Assembly: GCF_040115645.1 (NCBI RefSeq)
Contig: NC_089560.1
Location: 3,162,001-3,226,000 of the forward strand
Length of the DNA stretch: 64,000 nucleotides
Direction: 5' to 3'
Source: Euwallacea fornicatus
Lineage: Eukaryota; Arthropoda; Insecta; Coleoptera; Curculionidae
Shown here: piece by piece, positions 21,633-34,398 of the stretch
How positions within the stretch are numbered: position 1 is the first letter of the stretch
Layout of the letters: each line of letters starts with the position of its first letter
Translations under genes and position numbers: made by a program
Notes under the pieces: generated by a model
What the model was told of the DNA's origin: nothing
What the model saw: the letters and a program-made list of their open reading frames with translations, nothing else
The model's database searches: none

Positions 21633-24600
21633 TTTTAAACACGTTTGCACGGTCCCTCCGCACTCAAAATTCCGAGTGCAAGCGTTAACGAAAATTGTTA
21701 TTAGAGTAATAAGTTTGGCTCGTGATGAACAATTTTTGTTTATACAAACTTCTGAAACGTACGGGTGCATTTTTGTTAGCGTTCCCTGGCATCGAAACGA
21801 CTTTTTCCTCCCCGCCGTATTCAATTGTGTTCGGAAATTTCATCGCAAATGTAAAAACCATTGTTTAATAAAATGCCGCATCACAGGGAGCATTTATTTA
21901 ACCTCGACAGGCAACAGGGGCATAAATTACCGAAAGTTCAGATGCGGGTAAATAAATAACAATCCGGCTCGTGCTGTGTGTCCACAAAATTTGTGTGATT
22001 TGTTCATGGTCGCTAAACAGATCGGTTCCCTAATTTGCTGTGTTGCTCCGGAGTTTGATTGCATTATTTGAGCTTGTGGCCCCAAAAAACTGACCCAAAA
22101 ACCATAAGTCTTCGGGACATAACAATCTACTGATATTACAGCGTCCCGGTGCCAGGCAATCGAAATATGGGCTAGTTAAAAGTAACAACCGAACTAAATT
22201 ACATCCGATTCGATTTCGGTCGCTTTATTGCAGCTATCTTGACCCCGTTATCTCATGATGGGATTTTTAATTGAAACACCGTTATTAATTGGGTTTCGCA
22301 TCTCTGAAGTAATTGCCGCGGGATAGCCCTTTGATTTCGTGATTGAAAAAACAGCTAAATTTGTATTTTTGCGCAAGGATTTGCTTAATAGAAGAGGAAT
22401 ATTTAAAAAAGAGTGCGGTCGGAAAATTCAATTAGCCTTCCGCCCTCGGGGCCAAATTAAAAGGGCTGAAAAAGCGCCTTAAGAACTGGCAGCAAACTAA
22501 ATTTAAAGACCTACTAGGGCATGGACAGTTTCGGGAATCTCCGCCGCGTCCCGCTTAAAAGTGGACGCGAGCCGCCCGGAAGGGCTTGCCGAAGATAAAT
22601 CTCCTTCTTCACGTCTTACCGTACGCAAAAAGGACCTCGGGGCTACTGTCTTTCGTCCGATTCCTAGCCGTGGACGCCAAAGCGATTCGAAAGAATCTGA
22701 ACGAATAATCTTATTTTCAATTTTAATCATGTGCTCATTATTATGCAAATTAAAATATGTTTTTTGGAGCGGGGAAGGGTGATTAATTCTTCCCCATTAA
22801 AATATAAAATCGGCATAATTATGCCGTTAACGGGCCTCCGAATTCTTAAGGAAAAGAAATCGTTATTTGCAGAGATTCCTGCTATTAAGCCTTTTTGAAA
22901 TATCGAGAGCGTCGGAATCAATTACGATTGTTTAAGGTGGAAAAGATTGTTTTTTTTTTTTTTTTTTAAATTTTTTTAAAAATTATTTGGATCTCTGCAA
23001 GATCAAGAATCAGGTTTGGGGTATTTCGGTTGGAAGGCACCGTTGGCGCGTGTTTCGGGTAATGTGTTGCACACGGGCTCGGCAAAGCGCCACTTTTCAC
23101 AGCACTGCTTTTAAGCCACAGAAGAATCGTCAGCAGGCTCTCAGTTCGGCGAGGCAAGGCTGCTAGAAGCGTTGCTTCCCTAGGAGCAAGGCATATGTTT
23201 TTTTTCTACATTCTTCCTGGACGTGTCACACAGCGAGGTGGTTTAGTGCTGACCGTGTGGCGCCAGTGCCACATAGATGTTCGCGTAATTCTCGATCGCT
23301 TCTCTTCATATTTTCGACCTCTCCCACGAGGAAATTTGACTCCATTTCCGTTTGAATCACGTGAACGTTCTCGCGTTTCTCTTACGTAATAGAGACGGAG
23401 TTTTATCCATTTTTAACCGACATATTCGAGTTACTTTTATTTTCTTTTTTATTTCCTTTCTCATTCGTTTTTATAGTAATATTAACCAGATCTATGTGGT
23501 GCATGGAAAATGAAAGCGTGGGATAAGACCGGAGTGGACTCGGTGGTTCATTCAAGTTCATCCGGGGCATTTCGTTTTATTCGTCCTAAATCCGAACAAT
23601 GAAACTTGGCAAATCTCCTTTCTCTCAGTCTTATCGCTGCAATGAGGCACCTCAAAGGAGTTTTCGAGCTCGACGTTAATCATCGACGTTAATCATCTAT
23701 TAATCAGGTGCGTTCGGAAGGCGAATCCCCTATAAATATCAAAGATTGATACAACCGCTAACCACCAAATTATAGCTGAATCCATGTTAATTATTGGAAC
23801 CCACATCACCGACTTAGCTCCGAACTGATTCCCATGTAGGGCCGAGCGGTACATATGTTAGGCCAAATTGATGGCCACAATCGTGGCGAAATTTACTGGG
23901 CGACTGTGCAATATTGGACGCTTTCCTTGAAAATTTAGCTCACAGTTTGTCATTGTCTGGACGGGAAATATATTATTCCTAAATACCCACCAGCAGACCA
24001 GTTTTTTGGGTGGCGCTTTTGTCCTGCAATTTTCAGGCTTGTTTATTAGATTAGAGCAAATTGGGCCCTTATAAATCATTTCGGGGATCTGCGATCCCTA
24101 AAGCGACGCGCGACTATCATATGCAGCTCGATTATGTACGAGACGGTGATTAAATAACACGGCAGGAGATCATTCTGTTTGCCCTGGATTAAATTCAATT
24201 AGGTAACGTCTAAGTTCGATTCGAGCGTCTTCCATGTTAGTGTCTACATATCAGAAAATAAACAGGTTTTCAATTTTAATTACCATCGGGAATACGTCAA
24301 ATGCTCCGAATTTAATTAGGTGCAAACAGGTATTATACTTCGATCGGCTGCGAATATTTCTATTTCGGAAGGCGAAGCTCGAGGGTACGTCTCAGTTGGG
24401 TGCATGCAGTGGGCGGAAGTTCGGGTGGTTCGAATAGTTTTTGGTCGATTTGTAACACAATGAAAATTGCAAATCCAGTGTGATCTTTCGGGTCACCGGA
24501 GGTAAACTCGACTTCTACGCCGCACGTCGCGTCGTACAGTTTGGATCGACGCAGGCGGCGAGTTTTACAACATTAAAATTTAGCTTTGGCCGTTCGAAAG

Positions 24601-24788
24601 GGTGCTACCGAATTTCTTCGTGGAAGTGCACGAGGACCTTAGTCTTCGTCCGTGCAAATGTGTATCTAATAACTGCTTACAACTGGGAAAGACCACTGAA
24701 CATGGTTGAAATCCCGACACTCCTGACCTTCCGCGTTTTCTACCAACTCCACTTCGTAAACAATTCCATTGACCGCTTTTTATGCATA
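21633..24788. other. Intergenic, no supported gene
   Basis: A GC-richer block at 22,500-22,720 has open frames on both strands but no domain or convincing splice sites. A poly(T) tract is near 22,950. The 107-codon plus frame at 24,480-24,803 has no recognised domain. AT-rich motifs with TAATTA are frequent, which is compatible with regulatory DNA but not evidence for it. Confidence 0.35.
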
Positions 24789-25685
24789 CGGGGTCTTTCA
24801 TAAACATACCGACGAACTCTCGGGGGACTTAGAGCTCATAACAACAAATTTTTCGTTCGAATAAAGTTGGATCCGAATCGTTTTGCTTCCAAAATACGGA
24901 GTGTCCAATCTCTTTTCTTTTCTCTAATATTTTTTAATATTTCGATGTTTGCGGTGAGAACGCGAAATTAGGAACATTTAACGGCGGGACAAATGGGCAT
25001 GTTCTGGAGTAAGCGGAATACTTCCACCTACATCAGTGGCGTCCGGGAGGCCGTCTAACATTTCCGCATGTGTAGGTGTTTCAGAATTTAACGGAATCGC
25101 TCTTTGAAGGAAGAGCATCATTTAGCGATGAGCCATGTTTCACACATATCTTCGTTTCCTCTATCTCTACTAAAAGAAAGTAAAAGTAATTTAGAGAATT
25201 AAAAAGAATCGCACTCGGGGACCCATATCGGTTTTTTGATAGACGCGGGAATGAGGAAGTATTTTTTCATTGCTGCCTCATTTTTCATCTTGAAAAGAGC
25301 TACTTGGGCAATAAAATGCGAAGAGGCTTTTTTTTGTTTTAATTAAGAATCGATGAAGTGTTAAAAATATATATTCGCATAAAAAATGAGCGGCGTACCA
25401 TCTTTTCATTAAAAACGTATGATTTGATAGCCGCACGGTCGTCAGTGGTGCAGGTGGTGATATTCTACCCAGTCTAGAACGCGTACACATCCCAACGTAG
25501 CGTGTCCCCAGTGTTACGTCCTTATCTCACACCGTTTTAAAAATATTTAAAAAAACGGATGATAGAAATTAAACACTGTATCCTGGACATGAAGCGAGTT
25601 CGAACTCAGTTTTTTCGATCTGAATATCTATTTTCGTGAGCTCTACATTTCCCGAAATTTGACGGTACACGCATAAAACACCCTC
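24789..25685. mobile_element. TIR element, about 897 bp, TA-flanked
   Basis: The left end after TA is CGGGGTCTTTCATAAACATACC, then TCGGGGGACTTAGAGCTCAT. The reverse complement of the right end (25,634-25,685) reads GAGGGTGTTTTATGCG, then TTCGGGAAATGTAGAGCTCA. The inverted repeats are about 55-60 bp, interrupted but collinear, with TATA next to the right end. No transposase remnant recognised, so it is a MITE-like element. Confidence 0.65.
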
Positions 25686-28600
25686 TATATATGAGTCTTC
25701 ATTTATTCATAAATGAAACTTCATCATTTGGCAAGATTTGCAACGCAATTTCCGTTTTATGAACTAACTTGAGATAGTTTAGAACGATGAGGATACAAAG
25801 TTTCTAAATTCTACTTTAATTTTCTGAAGACGTACCCAAGGAATTTTCATAGCTATGCAAGTTTTTAAACAACCCTTAAGTCTTATCCGGCATACGTAAT
25901 AATTTGTCATTTCAAGGGGACCGTATGAGATGCCACCGAAATGTCCACGTTTCAAAGACACTTAGGTTTTCTTGGATCTGTTGGATTTATTGATTGATTC
26001 ACGAAAAATCGTGTAGCGCAATTTAAGTTTCGCGAAGCAAGTTGAGAGCTTCCGAATGCCCAAGTTAAACTTTAATTCTCCGAAACTATGTCTCTGAATT
26101 TCTGAAATAAATTTTAGTTTATCAAGAGCCGTCAAGACCTTATTCACCATCTGTCGTTATTACGAACCAACAAAATTCCGACATTTCACAATCGTTTAGG
26201 ATTTATTCAGGTCAGTAGTTTGATGTAGCTCATTTCATCCATAGACTTTCTCTTATTTACTCGTGAAAGATCCTCGGAATATGGAAAAACTCACAAATAA
26301 ATTTGTGTTTTGTGAAGCATGTCGCTTAAGATAATATCGAGCGATGAGGGTCGGGAGTTTGCGAACATTAAATTCACCTTCTTATACTAGAAATGTGGTT
26401 CCGGATGTTGCATATAATTTTGAATTTCTCGATAACGCTCGAGATTTTACCAATCCTGTGGGGAAACTCGCTATAGCAAGGAGAAATCACCAGAAACAAG
26501 AAAATTCCGACATTACGGAGGCTTTCAGATTTTTTTCTCCTTTGGGATGTCAATTGAGATTTTCTGGAGCGCGTTGCTGTAAAGAATCGAGAGCGATGAC
26601 GATTACCCGTCATTAAATTCGTAAGTTGTCATTTATTATGCGATTTAGTGTGTGATGTGAAACGGGACTCATTCGTCAATGTCAATTTTCAGAATTAAAA
26701 AAAAAACAAAAAAAAAACAGTTTATAACCCCATAAAATGAAGAAAAGTTGCTTCTGTACGAGGCACGTTTGGCCGGATCGTTCTCTTCCTCCGATCGAAG
26801 TTGATTTTTAAAGTGTTGAAAAACTGACGAAACTCTGAAAACCCAAACTCGGGCTCTCAATTTTGCCACGTCCACGTAGTCCGAGGCATCCGATTCGGCT
26901 TCCCTTTCTCCAAATCCTGGAAACGATTTCCCAAAATAACTACTGGAATTAGGGAATCACGTACGCAAAACTGAGAAGATAATGCAGTCCCAAACCGTGC
27001 AATTAATACTAATACTCGATCTTCGACTTCGTAGAATCCCTAATTATGACGGATTGGTACATGAACCATCCCTTAGCCGGCTATGCGCTCACTAACTGGA
27101 AATGCAGAAGATAAATAATAGCGAAGTTTCCTTGAAAGGATTTCCTGAGAGTGTGTGTTTAAAAGTGTGAATGCAGCTTATAAATCTCCCTCTTAGTAAA
27201 CTTGTTTCTCCTATAAACGACAGAGATTTTTCCATCCTTGCAGTTCTCGGAGTTGTTTCATTCCGAGGAAGTTGCAAATTTAGTTTGAAAAATTTTTGTG
27301 TTTTTTTATCATCGCGTGTGGGGACAAAACTCAATAAAACTCGCTACATCCTACCCAAATACCGACATTAATTTTATATAAAGAGCTCGAAAAGACATCC
27401 AAGGGGGTCGCCTTCAGTCCGTTTTTATGCGGATACTAAAAGCTTTCGAACATCGCCCCGACCCTCGAACAACCTCTTAGCAATGCGGCGACAAAAAAGC
27501 GTTATGGGTTACCCCCACACGCTCCTTGTTGTTTCAACTATTGTATGTGCCGATGGTGCTTTACGAAATCTGATGGATGCCACGGAAATTCGAACGGTAT
27601 GGACGGCTTTAAGAGGGAATGGCATGCTCCTAGTTTACCGAAATATAAAGAGACACTTAACACGTTTTAATAACCCTAAAGCCCTATGCACTACAATAAT
27701 TTAGCGAGTACAAAAGGCCATTCGGAGAGCAACAAAACTAAAAGTTTGGACATTAAAACGCTCTGACCATAATATCAGCGAAATACATCTGGCGTTCGCT
27801 CGTTCAGTTTGAACTTGTAGCACTGGCGAATATCGGTGTAATATTTAACGATGCCTAGAACATGGTGCCTTATTAAAGAGCGGAAACGCTACGAAGTACT
27901 TTAATAACCGCTAAGTGGATAGGTAAATTCCCCCTTAACATTGAGGCCCTTTGTTTGTTCTAGAAATTTAATAAGAATTAACTTCGAAGTATGATGATTT
28001 CCTGTAAACATGTACGGTAATTGGAACTACTGTGGATTCTCATTCCGAACACGCCGCCAGGACGTTTGCGCGATTGCATGTACTGGTCTGAGCATCTCCT
28101 CTTCCCGGGATCCCGCGAGGATTTGCTCTCGGAGAATTGCTCGGAACTATGTCTCGACAAGCTGTGCAGCCCTCTTAAAAAAGACTTCGCACTTCGGGAG
28201 TGATTATTCTTTACGTACTTTGCGAAGTAAAACGGCACCGAAGGGCCTCTCCGGGATCCAGTTTGAATTTCGCACGGGCTACAAATGGATCAACTCGATG
28301 GTATGAGCGTCATCGTTGTAAATAATTTACATAAACAGTTTTACTAATTAAACGACATAGATAAATTTTCTGTGCGCCTTCTTCGCAAGGAAGCTCTACA
28401 GCCCCTGATATATCTAGGGTGTCCTGAATTGAAATCGCGACGATCTAGCAAGGAGGCAGTAGGGCACACGACTCTGCTCAAGTACCGAAATATTTGAGTT
28501 TGCGGATCCGAGCACTTTATACAGACTTCATGCAGGATTCGATATTGTTTGTAAAAGTATCGCAACACGTTCCTGACTTCCGCAAACTGGTGTTTTTTAA

Positions 28601-28899
28601 AAAAGGCGTTCAATTTATGGTTTTCGATATTAAAAATGTTCACCCCTAATAAATCATCCTTACTAACGTTTTATTTCCAAATTGAAAGGTACCCATTGTG
28701 GTGTACAATTGTAAAGGTAATTTAATAAGGGAAACAACGGTATGTCTAAAACTAAAATTACATCTGCGGTTTCTTCAAAAAACAAAATGATTTCACACAA
28801 AATAGCGTAATTCACCGTTGCGTCAAACCAAATTGAATTTCCTACAGTAAATATTCAAATTGGGCTCCGGCGATAAACGTTATCGATACGCTTAAATTT
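25686..28899. other. Intergenic, no supported gene
   Basis: AT-rich sequence with short unassigned open frames (26,344-26,616 plus; 27,092-27,334 minus; 28,010-28,306 plus; 28,344-28,643 minus). None shows a domain. The segment 25.7-26.3 kb has recurring short motifs (CTTTAATT...CTCCGAA-type) that may be a decayed repeat, which I cannot delimit. Confidence 0.35.
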
Positions 28900-29720
28900 T
28901 GTAAAAATGTTAATTAAATTCTAAGACGTAAATCATCTAAATTTCGAGGTTTATTTTTGACGTCAAAAAACAGGAACCTTCCGAGCGACCGCGCAAAAAG
29001 AAAACCGAGCGGCGTTAGATCCGGAGATCGCGGCGGCCGTTCTGTTGCGCCTCTTCTACCGATCCATCTCCTAAAGGGAAATCATTGGAACCGAATATTA
29101 TCGGCTGCTTGTTCCCCAATTTCTCCGACAAAAATCGGCGATCGATTGAACTGTTTCGTTTGCGAGTACGATGCGTTGTTGAAGTTACGCTTTATGAAAA
29201 ATGGTCCGATGAATCGGTGGCTGATTATACCCGTTCATACATTGAGTTTTTTACGGACGTTATGTACGCAAAGCTTGCGTTCAATGAGGATTGTCCGTTA
29301 ACCAGTAGGGACAATTAGGTCGATGAATAGGTCCGTTTAAGCAAAACGTTGCAATCGAAGGACCTATTTTCCCGAATGCTTTTTCCTTGCGTTGATTCAC
29401 AAAACTCCGTCCCACGATCAAAATCTTCACGCGTCAACTCTTGGGTAAGAAAAACTTTGAATGGATGAAGTTTTTCTCGTTTTAAAAGATACTGCTTACT
29501 GTTTTTGCAGATATATCAAATTCATCGGCCAGTTTGTTGATGGAGGGTAAAGCGTTTCCATCGATAAATAAAAGAATGTTCGACGCTTTATCGCCACCAG
29601 TTGTTTTTCAAGGTCTTTCACATATTGGATCAGCTTCCACACACACTTCCAGTTTGTTAAAATGTTTTATTAATGCGACCAAACACGGTTCCATCAATAG
29701 GTCGGTCTACATATTTCTCA
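28900..29720 (-). mobile_element. Mariner/IS630-type transposase relic (minus strand)
   Basis: Translated on the minus strand, fragments appear in the expected order. The N-terminal helix-turn-helix region is NALPSINKLADEFDISAKTV (about 29,500-29,560). It is followed by LHPFKVFLTQEL and FDRGTEFCE (about 29,400-29,470), LNGPIHRPNCPYWLTDNPH (about 29,290-29,345), ANETVQSI (near 29,150) and PPRSPDLTPL with DVKNKPRNLDDLRLRI (about 28,920-29,035). At least three frame changes and several stops are present. The overall order and motifs match insect mariner-like DDxD transposases. Plus-strand open frames here are antisense shadows. Termini not identified. Confidence 0.75.
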
Positions 29721-30164
29721 TTAAACATGAAACCCGTCTTTTCGTAAGTCCTTTTGCGGTCTCGATACCCCAAAATCATTAATATTTCAATCGTTTGTTT
29801 CTCACATAAATTATCAATTTTTTAAATATTTTAACTGCGGTTGATGGCTAACAACCGAATTTAATTATTAATGAATTCCATTAAAACTAAAATAATTTCC
29901 ATCTAAAAAATTGTTTAAATCGACTGTTGAATTTCTACATCTCATTGTCGTTTTTAACTCTAATTCAAAGTGAAATACGAACGGATTAACAAGCAAAGAT
30001 TTAAACTTTTCATATTTTTGTGATGCGGACTTTGTTCGATTTTTTTTCTTTTTTTTGTAAAGGACACTGTAGATCCAAAAATATCGGCGAAAGGAAGAAG
30101 CGTAAATGAATTCACAACAAAAGAAAAAACTGTTAATCCATCACCAGAACTTAAATTAGTAAAA
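29721..30164. other. Intergenic, AT-rich
   Basis: Nothing recognised apart from T-rich runs near 30,040. The upstream inverted repeat of the transposon relic may lie here. Confidence 0.3.
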
Positions 30165-30325
30165 TTTCCGAAACTGTGAGAGATCTGGTAACACAAGACT
30201 GACTTCGCCCACGTCTGTCTCGTCTCGCAACCCTCTTCGTCGGTCTTCGTCAGGCGCGTGTTAAACCTCATGCGGCCCTCCTCAGACTTGCACAATCCCT
30301 GCCTTCACTCGAACTGGTGAAACCC
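30165..30325 (-). repeat. Foldback element arm (single, reversed)
   Basis: The reverse complement carries the arm sequence from its terminus inward: TTTCACCAGTTCGAGTGAAG, GGATTGTGCAAGTC, GGCCGCATGAGGTTTAA, GACGAAGACCGACGAAG and GTTACCAGATCTCTCACAG. No partner arm is nearby. Confidence 0.75.
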
Positions 30326-30369
30326 GAATATTATAAGACCCGACCCTCTTCAAGTTAAGCGTCAATTCA

Positions 30370-30660
30370 TCAATGTCCTGGTAAATTTACCATGTCAATC
30401 CATGGAAGGAAACTTGTTAATATTGAATGTAACTTTGTCGCAGGATTTTTATAACTCTCGTTAAAAATCGGATACGTCAGTGGGATTTGCATAATTTTCC
30501 CTGAGCTCCTCTCGTAAGCGTGAATAGTTCCTATCGCCCCCGCGAATTGGCCACCGCGCACTGAACTCAAAAGTGAAGAAATGTCTTCTTCCAGCACGTT
30601 TTTCACCCCGTAAATTGCCGAGTTCTCGACCAACAATCGGTTCTTCAGCACTAAGTTAGG
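30370..30660 (-). CDS. Exon-like open frame, unknown product
   Basis: Minus-strand frame of about 93 codons ending in TGA. It contains LKNRLLVENSAIYGVKNVL, EEDISSLLSSVRGGQFAGAI, HAYERSSGKIMQIPLTYP and KLHSILTSFLPWIDMVN. The composition is balanced and protein-like, with regular hydrophobic spacing and no transposase motif. It has no ATG near its start. The open frame begins after a stop near 30,670, and CTAACTTAG near 30,652-30,660 could be a splice acceptor, which would make this a terminal exon. I do not recognise the family and see no partner exon, so it may be a pseudogene fragment. Confidence 0.3.
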   Translation of the reverse strand, partial: PNLVLKNRLLVENSAIYGVKNVLEEDISSLLSSVRGGQFAGAIGTIHAYERSSGKIMQIPLTYPIFNESYKNPATKLHSILTSFLPWIDMVNLPGH

Positions 30661-32201
30661 GAGTGACGGCTATTAGTCAGCAACTAACTGTCGGATGAAG
30701 TATTTTTTAAAAATATAGTTAAGCTCAACCAACGGTTGAAATAAGGAGAGCCATCTAAAACATCTCTGCAATGAACGAAGACGGTCTGATTAATGGTTAT
30801 TCTTGACTGCAAGTTTCTTCATATGCAGTTTAGTCGGTGGTTCAAGAACCGGTCCTTGGAAACGGCAACGCTTCCACAAATACTCGCGTTTAAAATTTTC
30901 ACTTACGAACTATTAAAACCGCAATAAAACCAAGTGGGGCGGTTAAAAATGGCCGCAGTTTCTAACTCCGCTTGTTCCGATAAGTTGAGTAACACTCTCT
31001 CGAACTCCCTTATAAGGTAAAAAGAAAACACCCATTGGAGTCCACCGAAAAAACCGTCGGAAAGTTGCTTTTCCTCGGACGTGTTGTTTACACACAGCTA
31101 AGGAAAACCAAGTTCCTCGATCCTAAACATACGAAGCGATTTGCTCGAGTGTCGACCCTAAACACGGGCATTGTTTAACATAAAAAATTCATTGCGTGAT
31201 ATATGAATTTCTCCAGGTATCCTGCTGTTTGTTTAAGCTTTCTTATGTGCTTCCAATCTGGCATAAACATTTGCGCGGTGTTCGAGCTTTTGATATTGAT
31301 TTTTAAAACGAGTAGAAAAACGGCTTTAGAAGTTCGCGCGATAAGAACCTCCACCTGGTAAGTTTATACAAGCAACTATTTGCTCCGAAGTAAACCAACC
31401 TCCTTATCTGGCGAATTATGCATAAAACTCTCATAAAATGTTTTCGTTTCGAAATAGGTAAGTCCTTTTAATGGGGACTAGAGAAAATCAAGACTCTACA
31501 TAATTTTTATATATTTACTTACCTACAGGCATCTTCGCTCGAAACTACCCAGCTTGAAGATAACAATGGACATAAAGATATGCAATTTAGCTCGAACGCA
31601 GGATGGAAATTTATTCATATTGCCGTGCAGTTATCGACCAGTTGGTTATGAACCGGTGCGAGTCCCACGGTAAAGGATTCGTGTGATAGGTAGATTTTAA
31701 TCTCCCAATATTTATATCAAATTATTCAATCAGAGGAAAGCCATGGGCTGTCGAATTGAAAAGCTACCTCGCGCGGGATTTATCCGACCATAAATCAGGC
31801 TAAATTCAGGTTTTAGTTGCTAATGACTACTGGCAAATATGTCGCATAGAAAACTGTTTGTTAGATTAAACGTTGATACCAATATCCTAATTACCGGTCT
31901 GCCTCTGAAGTGCGCTCTGGAAATTGTAAATACCTTTCCGGATTCCCTGATTATTTACAACTAATTAAATTTGCAGATAATCAATCGGTGCAGGTATTTC
32001 CATTAAACTAAGCTCATCGCGTTATTCGCTTTTATTTCCTGACGTATAGGCATAGTGTGAGATATGGCCAATGAAAGTTAAGCTTTAATTGAATTTAATC
32101 TATTTGAGCAAATACGCCTGCTGGCGGAGTTATTTAGTGGAGGAATCTCGGGATAAAGAATGATCTGTTTAGGCTTTATTGCACTCAAGTTTAATTAAAT
32201 A
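30661..32201. other. Intergenic, no supported gene
   Basis: AT-rich sequence. A short inverted repeat (TTGCCGTG / CACGGTAA, 31,618-31,671) encloses a tRNA-like B-box-resembling segment, but the geometry is wrong for a tRNA. Confidence 0.35.
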
Positions 32202-32240
32202 CAGTGGAACCTCGGTAAACGGCCTCGATCCGATCCTGAC
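32202..32240 (+). repeat. Possible pogo/Tigger-type terminal repeat
   Basis: After a TA dinucleotide comes CAGTGGAACCTCGGTAAAC, resembling the terminal repeats of pogo/Tigger-like transposons. No partner end or transposase was found, so it is probably a fragment. Confidence 0.3.
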
Positions 32241-32722
32241 GTTTGGACTTGTACCGAGGACGGCGTATATCAAAACGGCCTTTCTCGCAAGAAGTAATGT
32301 AGAAATGAGTAATCCCCTTGCGCGTAAAAAAGATCCTCCTGATACGGTGCATTAACGGGACGATAAAACAATTTGGACACGGTTTTCGCGCAAAAGGGAA
32401 ACGGGAAAAACAACCAGAAAAAAATGGGCCACGAATGAAGTTATAAAACTATTTTCGCGAAGAGCTACCTTGTGTGTCGTGCATCGCCAAACTGACTTTT
32501 ATCTCCGACACCGCGTGTCTGGAAGACCACTCCCATTGAAAAAATGATCTTTTAAATATTCTAGCTTAAGGCTAAACGTAAACGGACGCATTTGGCGATT
32601 ACTAGCAGGAGACATCGAAAAGTGTCTCTGAGCGACGCCCGAGCTGGACGCAGACAAACACAAGCGCAATCGAGACCAAACACAAGCCGTAAAGCTAATG
32701 GAAAAAAAGGATATTTCATTTC

Positions 32723-32750
32723 AGATCTGAGCCCAGATCTGAGCCCAGAC
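32723..32750. repeat. 12-bp tandem duplication
   Basis: AGATCTGAGCCC occurs twice in tandem, then a partial third unit AGACTTAAGC. Confidence 0.85.
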
Positions 32751-32755
32751 TTAAG

Positions 32756-34398
32756 CAGCGTGCCTTCTATTCGGTTCTCAACGTGGGCATCTCGGAAACC
32801 GTAGAAGACGCAGAGTGGGTCAAATGGGAGCAAAGTTGTGCTTTGCGCGAGGAGTACTTTGTCCTCTTAATCGAACAATAAAAATCGATTGCTTTCGAGT
32901 ACACTGGGAAAAAACCGACAATTGCAATGTTCTCTTGACTTTTTTCGCCCTGAATTACATAGAAACATGGAAATGGAGAACGCTTTCGCGACGCACCCCT
33001 TTTCCGCGCTGCAGCTCGAGAACAGTTATTCGGAGATATGTAGGATCCGTTTGTCAGATCGCTGCGATATTTCGTAAATATTAATTAATAAGTATAATTG
33101 TTGCCGTCTGACCAAATCGAGATGCAAATAGGAGGACGTACATTGCAAAGTAACTATAATTTAGGCTAGGTCAGGGGAATGAAGAGTGAGGTACCCTGAT
33201 GACACGCCCATTGTGTATGGTCACTGAGTTCGTGTGGTTCGCAGCATTACCGGAATTTTCCCAGTAATTATCCTTGGTCGAGAGCCGCACGAAGTAAAAG
33301 AAAGTCGAGCATCTCTTTGTTGGAACCAGGAAAGAGGGTCGAAGGACAGTCGACAACGGTTCTGACAAAGGATGGTTTATGATGTTCAGATGTGGCTGGC
33401 CACATGGCGGATCGGGAATCGGTCTCTGGTTAGGGTACGCTGCTGGTTTATTGCCCCAGAAAGTAGCATTTAAGGTATCGGAGAAACTGGGACGAGGTAA
33501 CGAGTCGGTGAGGTGTCGGGAGTGTCGTGAAGGAACGCAAGTTAGTCAAGTTAGTAAGTAAGCCCCCAATTGCAACAACTCAGAAATGAAACCCTAGACA
33601 AGTTAAGAAAAAGCCTACAGATATGACGTTTCGGTTTGTCGTCACCATCATCGAGTTATTTTTTCAAATAGAGACCTGACCTTTTTTCTACGAACTCGTC
33701 TAGTTGTCGATAATTCGAAAACAACCATGTGTCACATTCGCCGCTCTGCACCGTCCAGATCAGAAATATTCATTGTCGGGACTTTGAAAATGTAATATTT
33801 TAAACGTTCCGGCCGTTCGTGCGTCCAAAAAGCAATTTCGAATTCGATCCTGTAGAGGCTAATAATGCTACTGATCGAACACTAAAAGAACTGATAGCGT
33901 AATTGCAAAGAAAATACTTTGTTAGTTTGGAAAATGAATGAAAATAACAAAAACTAATACAGTTTATATTTTCGATCTGGACGTCGCAAATCGGCAAGTG
34001 CCACGCATGGTCGTTTTTCGATGATCAATGACTAGCCGGCGCACATAAAAAAAAAACGTCTGGTCCCTACTTAAGAAAAAAAGGTTAATGGTGGTATTGA
34101 AAAACCGAAACATCGCATCTTCGAAAAATCATTTTTATGCGGTAGTGCGGGAAAAAGAGCCCGAAGCAAGCGTTCTCCATTTTCATGTTTTATGTACTTT
34201 AAAGCAGGAAAAGGGGCAATTATCGTTTTTTTTTCTTTTTTTTCTCTCAGATATCTCTGGAAATAATCGAAGTTTTAAAAATATTAAAAAGGCAAATGCC
34301 TCTTGCGTGAAGACACAGCCTCACGTCCAATTAATCGGCTCCCCACTTCCTGCGGTTCCCGAGATACCCACGTCGAGAGGCGAATGCGGCACACCCTG
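32756..34398. mobile_element. Candidate 1.6-kb TIR element
   Basis: The left block (CAGCGTGCC, then TCAACGTGGGCATCTCGG, 32,756-32,804) is the reverse complement of 34,350-34,398 (CCGAGATACCCACGTCGAG, then GCGGCACACCCTG, followed by TA). That gives about 45 bp of inverted repeat at roughly 80% identity. The interior has short frames (32,889-33,077 plus; 33,171-33,368 minus; 33,379-33,561 plus) that I cannot assign to a transposase. Confidence 0.5.

Noticed and set aside
22503..22782. Overlapping open frames on both strands in a GC-rich patch
   Set aside because: No recognisable domain; no convincing donor or acceptor; both strands open equally.
28344..28643. 99-codon minus-strand open frame next to the 28.9-kb transposase relic
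   Set aside because: Lies beyond the recognisable C-terminus and has no motif linking it to the transposase or to any family.
31618..31671. Possible tRNA: TTGCCGT/ACGGTAA stem with a GGTGCGAGTCC B-box-like segment
   Set aside because: Only 54 bases between stem ends, no proper T, anticodon or D arms.
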